Shown here piece after piece: positions 1 to 9,688 of a DNA stretch of 17,701 nt. The translations under genes were made by a program, and so were the position numbers. The notes under the pieces were generated by a model. The model was not told where the DNA came from. It searched no databases and worked only from the letters and a program-made list of their open reading frames with translations. How positions within the stretch are numbered: the stretch's first letter is position 1; each line of letters opens with the position of its first letter. Location of the stretch: the NCBI GenBank assembly GCA_027576995.1, contig JANBQC010000584.1, positions 1-17,701 on the forward strand. The letters are read 5' to 3'. This DNA comes from Dimargaris cristalligena. Lineage: Eukaryota; Kickxellomycota; Dimargaritomycetes; Dimargaritales; Dimargaritaceae.

Positions 1-3000
1 GAATAGCTTTTAACCAGTAATATTGGTCTCATCCAATGGATTTTTCATTATACAGCCTGAATAAACTTCTCCCATATATATAAATAAAGTACAGAGCACG
101 CGTACCGTGCATACTCAACCGGTTAATTGGGCCATTAGGTGACTAAATGGAAGTTCGGGATTCTGGCATGTCTGATGACGGAAGCACCTTATCCGGGGGA
201 TCAGTGTCAGCGCAACTTTTGGGATGGATAGGGGATGGAAGAAAATAGGTGGTGTTAGGAGTGGTCGGGTGCTTCGGACTAAGTATACTCCGGCCACCGA
301 TCGAGCATTTCAACAAGTGGACTAGTGGGTAGTGTGGCTAGCCAACCGGCCTCTTATCATATACCCCAACCGTATACCAATAGGTCAAGGGGGTGAATTA
401 AATGCGGGTATAGGCTATATCGTTGATGGCGGTACACCACGACTTAGTAATAGAGCAAACTGGCGAGGGTTAGGGATGTAGCAATCCCGGCCATCGATCC
501 CCCACTGGTGTAGAAATGATTACTTACCTCAGGGGCTATAAATGTGGATTGATCTCACATATAAATGGGGATGGGGGTAGGTAGCGTATGCGAGGGGGGT
601 ATGGGAATGGACCCAATCTAATGGACCGCAACCCATTGCCCCTCCCCCAACGATACATAGCACAGATGTATCCGGGGATAATTCGTGCAATGCAATGCCG
701 CAACCCCGTCAGACCGGCGGTTTGGGTGTATGGGCCACCCTTAACCGTTTCATTTTCACCCTAATCTAAATTTCCGGCCAACCCGTTCCTCTTATATTGA
801 CCAACTTTGAATTCCCCTGAAATAATAACAATTAAAATGGCCAATCCTCCCCCCACCCACTTTTCTCATATATATTGCATTACAGGCTCTTCCACGGCAT
901 GTAAACACTGTGTCTTTTTAATCTACGGCCCCATCCATAGTTCGGCATAAACTACGTTCCCTATGCTTCACGGGTTGGGGGTGGAGGGGAGGGGTGACAT
1001 ACCATGACCAACGAGCTCGATTCCGATCCCCCCATTCCACGGTCCAAACCCGCCACCAAATTGGCCTAAACGAGACGGTATTGGCGACTATGCCGGGTGC
1101 TGATCATCCGACAGCGTGGCTGCTGGGCCGGATGACCTCATGCCGTGCAGCGCCGATTGTGTCAGGGGATATGGCGGAAGGGGAGGCCTCTCCTGTACGT
1201 CTAAACAATCCCTATATTGCTGTTCCCAGTGAGTGGCTCGGACAGCACTACAGCAAGCGATTTAGGAGATGGGGAGGTGGAGGGGGGCAGGAGGCATGTA
1301 TGTGCTATAGTGGTTACTCATATCCCCCAAATTGTGGCTAGTAATTAGTCTAGTGATTTCGACCGCGAACAAATAATAATACCTAAAGGGGCCACGAGCA
1401 CCAGGCCCTCCGGAGTACTGGTTCTGCGGATTGGCACAGCTAGCGGAATAGATGCACCACCACTAATTTGAGCCACCTTCCTTCAATCGGAAATAGCCAT
1501 TGGCCGATACCTGACGGCATTTTCACCATTTCGGCTTTTCAGAAAGAACCAATAGAATGCCTTATTTTAAAAAAATATAATATAGTACAGTCGGTTTCCG
1601 GGTTTCCCGGCTGCGTACTTTTTCATCTTAGGGAAGCGTCACCAGGGACACGGACCAGTTGGTCGCTACAGTCCTTCTCGGCCAAGCTTTCCGGCGCATC
1701 TTATTAGGCTATGCAATACTATAGGCTCCAAAAAATATATTATGGAATACCCCCCCCCGCGCGCACCATTCTAATTTTGTTAATCAATATTAACCTTTGA
1801 TACCCGCTAATCACGTCTCCAATGATACGGAAAATATAATATTTATCATGGCAGCGATGGACCATCCCTGAATGGCATTACCTTCTTCCACTAACCATAG
1901 GGTCCTGGGCGGCAACCACCCACTCACATACTCCTCCTCCTCCGTCCCATTTCCTTCAATTCACACACCGCGCCCAAAAATCGTCCCCCAGTAAATACCA
2001 AGCAGCAAAATAAAGTAAAGGCTGTGGACGAATTCATTCTATAGGGCATCTTGGTGAGCACCTGGGTGAAGGATGTATCACTCGCTGGCCTCTCTTTTGC
2101 ATGCAGGCCGGGCTGAATGGGGCCTGGTACGTGGCTTGTATACCTATGAGGTAGACGGTAGGATTCCATAAACATTGCCTATTATCCGGATTTGATTACT
2201 CACTCGGCTGTATGTGTGTGGTCATATTTTTTGTCCCACTTTTTGAATTTAAAAATGTATATATTTATAATATGCAGCCAATATTCTCATACAACACCAC
2301 TACCGCCTCCTTTCTCATTAGGTCCACCGCCGTCACCACCTTTCTCTCCTGGGGAAGACCTAGTATGGGCAAAACCAATAATCCTGGACTGATTAATGAC
2401 GAACCCATCTGCACTTTAATGTATTACCTGACACATGCGCCAATGGGTGGGGCGAGGCAAAAGTGACCATGTTACAGAACCTAACAGTTTGGAAAACAGC
2501 CGAAGGGCCGATTTGAAATATCCCAAGTTCGGCCGTCCCGTTCCCTGCTTTTTTTGCGTACTATTTGGCCCTTATATATTTCGTCATGGGACCTACGCTG
2601 AAGCGATGCTACGCACTTCCCCTTATAGATACTGGTTATATTTCAGACTTTTGAAGCAAGGCCTGGGTTAGGAGGGAAGCGTACCTTTACGTGTGCGTGG
2701 GAGATACAAGGTGGTGGGGCAGGGAACCATAGAGGGCGGGCAGGGGGATGAATGGGGCAATTCAATTGGAGAGGTGGAACAAAAGACAGAGGGGGAGACC
2801 ATTTGACAATGAGTGTGGAACCGCAATGGCTGAGTTTGGATGGCCCCGCAGCTACAGGGATTTTTAGCTCTACCAGGTCACGGTCATTTTGGGCACAGCG
2901 ACCTGCAGGATGGGGATACTCTCGCTAAACCCTCCATAACCCACGCCCTAGCTCAGTGATCCCCCGCACCCCACGAAACGGGCCCCGTTGGATGTGTCCG

Positions 3001-3718
3001 CCCCCCTCCCCGCTGGCCATTCTAGACTAGAATTCCCTACATTGGGTCCATTTATTAAACGAGGAGTTGGCTCGTTGACGAAAGAATAACTACGAGCCGT
3101 GGGCCTTGCTCTGCTTCAGCCTTATTTCCACCAAGTGGATCAACGCTCCAATAGCGGGAATCCATCCGACGTTGCCCCATTTCGTCATCCCAAGCTAACT
3201 AGTTATTTTAGTAATCATACGTTTTATAGTCACTTTTGTCTAAAAAATAAAATAGAATATAAGGCGAGCACTGAAGATTTGATGCGACAGCACTGTCCGC
3301 GTGAACCCGCGCACAACTTAGTAATAGTGCCTATACCACACGTCACTCTATTGAATTCTTTCCATTCTGGTCCGCCTCTCTCTCTCTCGTCTGCTCGCCA
3401 CACTAAGGAGGTCGCGCGTAGTAAGTGGGAAAAGGATCGCCTGGGCCACACTCTACACACCCCTTGGAAGGGGCGGTGGAGTGCTGTTGTCGTGCATTTA
3501 GAGCATGTCGCACATGAGCATACCTAAGCGTACTAAATTGGGCGGACTTGGGGGGATGAGCACCGCCTCGCTTCCCCTTCCGGTTCAGGCGGCAAGGTTT
3601 CGGGTATTACCTTTTGGTTTGGGTAGCTGCCGTGGTGGTCCTCGTAAAAGGAATGGCCAGGTTAGCTTTGGGAGTACGGGGAAGCCTCGTTAACAAAGTA
3701 GAATTTCCGCGTTTCCAC

Positions 3719-3766
3719 CACTCTCCCTCTCTATCTCTCTGTGTGTGTGTGTGTGTGTGTGCGCGT
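3719..3766. repeat. CT tract followed by (GT)10 microsatellite
   Basis: An imperfect CT-rich tract at 3719-3740 runs directly into ten uninterrupted GT units at 3741-3760 and then GCGCGT. The alternating purine-pyrimidine GT/GC stretch is of a kind able to form Z-DNA. It lies in sequence with no supported gene. Confidence 0.95.
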
Positions 3767-4042
3767 GTTTCCTTTCTCAATAAAAGTAGGGATGAGGGTG
3801 GTTAGCTACTCACCCTTTATACCTTGCACTCGACATTGGTAGAATTTTCTTGCACGGACGGGGCAGCATTATAACCGTGGGGAATGGTATCTTGATATCA
3901 TGAATAATCCTCAGGTCTATCTATACCAGCACAGTCCATATTGTGGGCTTTGTTTTGCTTTTGTATTATATTATTTGGGCACAGGAGGTTTGTATGCGTG
4001 AAGAACAAAAGTGAACGCTGGTTGGAAGGTGAAGGTTTAGTG

Positions 4043-4061
4043 TATATATATATATATATAT
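4043..4061. repeat. (TA)n microsatellite
   Basis: An uninterrupted alternating TA run of 19 bases, in non-coding sequence. Confidence 0.95.
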
Positions 4062-4452
4062 TGAAGCGTATGGCAGTGAGCTTAGAGGCTGTTTATGGGT
4101 GTACCATTGTATATTTTATATCCAGTTGGAATGGCGGCTCTGCAAAACATTTCTCGAGATATCAATTTTATACTTGTCGTCAATCGCGAATGAATGGAAC
4201 GTGGGCGGCCGAACATGAATGTGATCAAGGCACTTATTGAATTCGCGGATCCAAATTCTTTAACTTTGAGTCCTGGGAGCCGCTTCCTAAACAGGGCCTT
4301 GATCGATTTTATTTTTAACCTGACCCGGGCGCAGTATATCCACAGCTAAGATATGGGTCTAGGTTGGCTGATTCGTTCTTGGCAGCCGAGTATAGTCGGA
4401 GGTAAGGATATAGTACCTCCTGCCCTCGAGTTTCCCGTATTATATAGTCCAA

Positions 4453-4917
4453 CTACGGTGGTATATTTGTAGGACTAATGTCCCGACATGTATTCAGTGA
4501 CTGTTCCATTTCAATGTAACCCCTTTTATAATTTAGTATCCCATACCTCAGTGACTCAGATACTAGGTCTTCGCAGGAGAGGCCAGTGATTCGGGGCACA
4601 GAATCAAAATCAGGATCTGAAAGTGCCAATACCATTTTATATATATTGCTACCGCACAGATTATCTATAAAGCGTAGGGATGGTCTAGGAGGGAAAACAC
4701 CCGGTCTATAAAGGCAAGTGACGATGGGAGGTCGACATTGGCAATAAGGGAAAGGGGGCAAATCCGCGAGCGATAAACCGGTTGCTAGATTGGGTAGAAA
4801 TGAACCGTACGCCTCTTCTTCGCATAATGGTGAAACTATATCCCCCCAAGCCATTACCGTCCATATAAGTAAGGGTAGTGTGTGTGGAGGAACTTGCCGG
4901 GTTCCGCTGTCACTCAT
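4453..4917 (-). CDS. possible hypothetical protein (154 codons)
   Basis: An open frame on the minus strand begins at an ATG at 4917 and ends at a TAG at 4453-4455. It can be extended upstream to a TTG at 4941, which is an unlikely start in a fungus. I do not recognise the protein. The C-terminal half (residues about 85-150) mixes acidic, hydrophobic and Tyr residues in a way that looks more protein-like than the Pro/Cys-rich N-terminal half. No signal peptide, membrane segment or known motif is evident. A frame this long is expected about once by chance in a window of this size and composition, so this may be spurious. It stands alone, with no clear neighbour or promoter. Confidence 0.15.
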   Translation of the reverse strand: MSDSGTRQVPPHTLPLLIWTVMAWGDIVSPLCEEEAYGSFLPNLATGLSLADLPPFPYCQCRPPIVTCLYRPGVFPPRPSLRFIDNLCGSNIYKMVLALSDPDFDSVPRITGLSCEDLVSESLRYGILNYKRGYIEMEQSLNTCRDISPTNIPP

Positions 4918-5185
4918 TAAGATCAAGCTTAACCCAGCCAACTCACTATTCCGTTCATTTCCCCCCCTTAGGCCTCTAGTAGTAGTCCAGTACCTAATGT
5001 AAGCGCATTATTTTCTTATTTAGTCGATTCCCCACCACCGGATAGGAGCTGTAGGCCCCTCCGCATCCCCACCATCTTTGGCTGGCCCACGTTATAGCGA
5101 ACAGTAAGCCACGCCACACTCCCCTCTGACCAACCCCAAATATCAATCTGCGGATCCCTCCCCCCTGTACAGCGTGCCTCTTCCA

Positions 5186-5215
5186 CCTCATCTCATCCCA
5201 TCCCATCCCATCCCA
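5186..5215. repeat. TCCCA pentanucleotide tandem repeat
   Basis: Four perfect TCCCA units at 5196-5215 follow two imperfect units (CCTCA, TCTCA) at 5186-5195. This looks like a short minisatellite produced by slippage. It has no telomere-like G-rich hexamer or heptamer structure. Confidence 0.9.
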
Positions 5216-5956
5216 TACCGCCTGGCCTGTCGCTTATATAAACCAACCGTTCCGTCCGCCTGGCTCTGCCCGCTAATCAGCTGTACTAGGTCTCCCATGT
5301 CCCACTGCCATGGTCCTGCTTCGTTGGTATTGTTCGTTTGCTTAGTACTGTTTATATAGGCTCTTATATTCCCATTGTCCTCGCCCCACCTGTGACCTTT
5401 CCCGACCGCTTGTCAGCGCCATTAGTGTATTGTTCGTTTTACTAGTATTATCATTAATTCTGTGGTGTCCCCACTTGCTCAGTCATTCTATCCACTGGTT
5501 TACCCAGCTTTATATCGTACCCGCTGCTGTTCCCCTTCGCCGCCCTCTGGCCCCCGCCTGACTACTTCGATCATTTAGACAACTATCTACTCCCTTGTTA
5601 GTACACACTTTATAGTGATCCTCGTTGCTTTTACCTCCCTTAGTGTTGCACTACACTTAGCCACCCGTACTCCAGACCGCCCGGACAGTACTTTCAGTGG
5701 AAAACCGCAACATCCTGACCTGTGGTTCCAGACTATTGGTAAGACCCACCTTGCTTACTTCAATAAGCCTACTTTGGCCTGTATTTGCCCCGAACTAGTC
5801 ATACAATTATATATATAATATGTATTTTTATAATGGGGGATGCGTGTGTCTATGGATTTTAGATACATCTGTAGTATGGAGTGGTCATACTCCAATTTTA
5901 GGCCGCCTGCGCTATCCAGTTTTTCTCCACATTTTTTGGGCTTGGCTCTTTCGCTT

Positions 5957-5975
5957 TCTCTCTCTCTCTCTCTCT
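5957..5975. repeat. (TC)n microsatellite
   Basis: An uninterrupted TC run of 19 bases inside the pyrimidine-rich region, followed closely by a C8 homopolymer near 5982-5989. Confidence 0.95.
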
Positions 5976-6890
5976 GGTCAGCCCCCCCCGTTGCTATTCA
6001 GCCCTACACCCACATGTTGTGGAGGGCAATCCATCCCTGTAATAGTGGCTTCCTATTTTTTCCACGACTCGCGGCAGTCCTAGCTGCACTTCCTGTGCGT
6101 ATGGTGGCCATGCCCGATTTCTCTGTTTATTTTTCCATATTTTCTCTTTTATCCCCTTATGGGCTGGACCAGATTGAGAATTTCGGTCAAGTTGTTGTGG
6201 GGAGACGGGGGGTTGGTTTGGAATGGGAGAGTATGGAGGAAGGTGGACTAGCCAAAACATAGTCACTGGCATGGTCAGTCTATAGTTTTTTAAAATACCG
6301 GCGGAATGTGGCCGATCCCCGCTGCTATTTTGGGCCAGTTGGGTATGGAATACTGAGGGGGGATGAGTGAGGCTTTAGCACTTTATTCTTCCCTCCTCCT
6401 GTTTTTGTCTTGTTTTTCCACCTAAGCATACACAGCCGAGCATACCCGGGATATGATTGACGCCCCTCGTCCCCCCCCACACATATACACCCCGTCCCCC
6501 TCCACCAGCTCCGGACTGTGCGGTGAAGTCCCACTGGTTGATAATTGATCATTCCGCGTTGGGAAGCCCCATTGTTGCATCGATTTGGCCATCATTTTTT
6601 AGTCAGCTTGGGCTATTCGACAGGGCAAAGCGGAGTGTATATAGTTTGTTTTTTGGCAAAGCAGGAGGGTAGACTGCACTAGAATCCCCCTCCCCTCGTC
6701 CCCCCTGATTGATATTCCACACGCTCGGAGTCGCCATACCATCAAACGGTTTTCCTAACCTCCGCCCCAACTCACGTAACCACACACTGCTCTCACTCAT
6801 CCTATTCACTGACTTGCCTGTCTTCCCTTTTTTTCGTATTCTCTTTGGTCCTGTCCCCATCACTTACTTCCCTTAGGTATCCTGGCCATA

Positions 6891-6934
6891 CACAAACACA
6901 CACACACACACGTATATATATATATATATATATA
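6891..6934. repeat. compound (CA)n-(TA)n microsatellite
   Basis: A CA tract with one interruption (6891-6911) passes into an uninterrupted TA tract (6913-6934). A second compound repeat of the same order and orientation occurs at 8521-8562. Confidence 0.95.
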
Positions 6935-7787
6935 GATAGACTGCCCACCATCCGTGCATTCGCCAATTCCATTTCCTGACTTCCTTGTTAGCCCCTGCTT
7001 TCCACTTTAGGTCCGTTTGGGACCATCGCCGAGCCTGTATTTATTCGCGATTCCCGTGGCGGCATATCCAAACCAGCTTTCAGGTTATCATAAACTCTAT
7101 TTCCATTTCAGTGTGTAGAATTCCTCAGCACTCCACGCCTCCTTTTATCTGATGAACATTGTGTCACAAACCATTTTAAATGGCTCACTGTGATCCAAAT
7201 ATCATCTTCCTCTATCAATTCTCTCTCTCAACAGGCCCCTGGGCCTATTGTATGGCCGGTTATTACCCACTTTAATATTTCTCATATATATATAGCTGCT
7301 GTCGCTATTTTTAGCCTCTCGCCCTGTTTGCCGATTATATTTGTCCAGTGGCTTCATTTTCCGGCTCCTGGGACTATAGTCGTGGCCTACAGCCTGACTC
7401 GTCAAGCCCATCTAATCATTGTTTTGTTGGGTGCAATTTCCATTTAACACTGACTTCCAAGTCCTTCATCCCCAGTCTCGCTTGCATTCTGGGGCCCAGC
7501 AGCCGCGCTACTGGTGATTCGAATGGTGCATCATCCCGCACCACCATCAAGATACTAGTTAGGGCTTCCACCCTCCTCTAACCCCCTTTCCCTCTCTCTT
7601 TCTTTGTCCTGCGCGAGTACAGTTCTCTCACGCTCGCCTGGCTTATCATCAACAGGCGACCTCTCCTTAAATATCCACCCGCCGCCCTCTTTTTTTGACT
7701 CTGGCCTCCTTTCACTTTGGGTACACTATTAGTTCTCTTCGCTCCTCTTCCTTCTCATTTTTATATTATCTACTTTTCTTTTTCAAC

Positions 7788-7803
7788 ATATATATATATA
7801 TAT
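7788..7803. repeat. short (TA)n microsatellite
   Basis: A 16-base alternating AT run in non-coding pyrimidine-rich sequence. Confidence 0.9.
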
Positions 7804-8520
7804 TTCTTCGATTTATATAATTGCGTAATCGACCCCGTTTATGATTGTCTTCCCCTTCCTTTGGATTTCCTAACTTGTACATCTGACGATAACCTCCTCT
7901 GGCTTCACTCCGTCCGGGAAATTTTGCCCCCGATTGTTCGTGGATCTGCTATTAAGATACCGGGGAAAGTAACCTCTTTGGGACCCGACTTCCTCCTGCC
8001 TCACACATCCCCGCAGGCCGCCACTATCCAAAAATTTAATACCTATACAGCCATTTATATAAAACCCGCGTCCCTATATCGTATTTGATTACCCATCAAG
8101 TCAAATATTCAGGTAGCGGACTAGCGCAAACACGACCGGCTTGAATACCGGCCCCCCTTTTTAGCTCGAGCTTAAACCACTGCGCACAGACATTACTAGT
8201 AGTTCGCCGGAGCCTCGGTTTATCTCCCGGCTACGTCCAAGTTTTTCGTGATTGGCTCGGTCACCATTATCCAAGTCGCCCTTCACTAACTTTCACCTTT
8301 TTTATTGACCCCGTTTGCGAGGTTTCTCCACTCCTGGCTCTCTGCCACCGGCTACGGTTGACCTATTTTAGCATAGTGCTCGGTTTATTGCTTTACCACC
8401 AAGTCATAGGTTATCCTCGTCTTTTTTTTTTGTTTCTCTCGCTTGTCTGATACCACCTATATCCATTATCTTGATTTCGTGACGTTAAATCGACTGATTT
8501 CAATTACACGGTTATATATT

Positions 8521-8521
8521 T

Positions 8522-8562
<41 letters not shown>
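8521..8562. repeat. compound (CA)n-(TA)n microsatellite
   Basis: A perfect CA tract (8522-8540) passes directly into a perfect TA tract (8541-8562). It has the same organisation as the repeat at 6891-6934, about 1.6 kb upstream. Confidence 0.95.
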
Positions 8563-9688
8563 AGCTGGGTTGGCGTCTCCCCGCCCCTTGTACTTCATTT
8601 CGTGGTGTATTGCGTTTCATTTAGGTTTATTTGATCATCGACCCACTTCACGTTTACGCCCAATGGTTAATTCTCATCCTTGTAGGCACCTCCATCCCGT
8701 ATTCCCTTCGACTGGTAAGTTCATTCCATTCTTCAATGGATTTAATACCCCGCTTTGAGAATACGTACTCCTGGCAAAACTGCCCTTTGGTATTAGTGTG
8801 CTTCATTCCTTCCCATTCTCCTCTGTTTCCAGCGTCTCCTTTTCCGGAACCCTCTTAATTCAACCACCATGACTCCAAGTGGGAGAGGGGGTGATGTTTC
8901 CCAACCCGTCAGCTGGTCTTTGGTGATCCATTCGGGGTCCTCTGACCATTTTCTCTTCCGCCTTTCTCCTTGTGAGCCGACCATGGTGTCCGCTTCTGGA
9001 CGCAGTTCCGGCGCCGTTCACAGTTTTATCACCCCCCCTCTCCCCTCTTGACCTAGGTGGCCATCATTCCGCGTGGCCCACCTGATGAAAACAACCGGGG
9101 ATCACTGAGGATGGTTGCCGAAACCACCTTAGTCATTAGCTTGAGAACCTTCCTATTCTCGGGGGAGCCTGTTCCAAAATAATGGTTTCTCCGAGTGAAG
9201 TCCGTAGTTGGTTGATGTTATTCGCTTTTTGTCCATTATGCTTCTTATGACGAACCATTCCGCTGTTCGTCACAGGAAGGCTACCTACCTAACTCGATAT
9301 ATTCGATGTATCGGGAGGTGGGTGGGGAGATAATTGCGGGTTATTGGAGGCGTAATGGGGGAGGGGGGACACTTCCGACCGTGTGGTGTTTTCCGACCCA
9401 TTCCATTCTTTGCTCATTATTATACTTCAGCATTTTAAGGTTGTTTATAAAAATACCCTATTTTGAACGGACGGACGTAGGGGCTTTCGCTAACAAACTT
9501 CTTGATCCCCCTCACAGCCCTCTCCCTTCCCCCTGAAACGGGCTATTGGCTCATTTTAGCCGAACATCTGACTAACTCAAGTATTATCCCTGCACTGGCA
9601 ATAACCTGTGCGTATATATATAAATGTATCTATAAATACGAATCCGCCCTTTTCCCGCTTACCATTAAACCGGGCCCTGCTTACATAG

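Larger units (their letters stand above)
1..4452. other. intergenic region without a supported gene
   Basis: No open frame here has a recognisable domain, a long ATG-initiated reading frame or a convincing set of splice sites. The longest frames (about 115 to 142 codons near 994-1341 and 3099-3527) start at GTG rather than ATG and have the residue mix expected of chance translation. A purine-rich block lies around 2690-2840. The rest is mixed AT/GC spacer with two microsatellites, listed separately. I see no terminal repeats or transposase/reverse-transcriptase motifs. Small or highly spliced genes, or non-coding transcripts, cannot be excluded by eye. Confidence 0.6.
4995..9688 (+). other. 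long pyrimidine-rich region upstream of the zinc-cluster gene
   Basis: Most sequence lines here are dominated by C and T on the plus strand; for example, 45 of 60 bases at 7741-7800 are pyrimidines. No open frame longer than about 140 codons exists and none has a recognisable domain, so I see no gene. The stretch contains TCCCA, CT, CA and TA repeats. Because the bias runs up to the first exon of the plus-strand transcription factor, an extended promoter or a long (possibly intron-containing) 5' leader is the simplest reading, but a long non-coding transcript or simple degenerate repeat sequence would look the same. Confidence 0.5.

Noticed and set aside
994..1341. 115-codon plus-strand frame, including a short ATG frame at 1004-1069 in another register
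   Set aside because: The long frame starts at GTG; its first ATG gives only about 84 residues of Gly/Pro/Cys-rich chance-like sequence. The 21-codon frame at 1004 is too short to support as a gene or exon, and it has no good donor.
1924..2175. 83-codon minus-strand frame with a hydrophobic stretch
   Set aside because: It does start with ATG and has about 20 hydrophobic residues, but it has no recognisable feature, splice partner or promoter. Its length is expected by chance.
3099..3527. 142-codon plus-strand frame
   Set aside because: It starts at GTG with no ATG in its first half, lacks any motif, and overlaps an equally open frame on the other strand. It is best explained by chance.
5186..5215. 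TCCCA repeats considered as a telomere-like or centromeric repeat
   Set aside because: Only four perfect pentamers are present in isolation, which fits a simple slippage repeat.
8130..8170. CCGG-stem hairpin with CTTGAATA followed by C and T runs, resembling a tRNA T-arm and Pol III terminator
   Set aside because: The putative B-box is one base too long, and no acceptor, D or anticodon arms can be folded upstream. Not a tRNA.
9080..9165. TGATGA followed by CTGA, resembling box C/D snoRNA motifs
   Set aside because: There is no terminal stem, and the second pair of boxes is too degenerate. Short motifs like these recur by chance.
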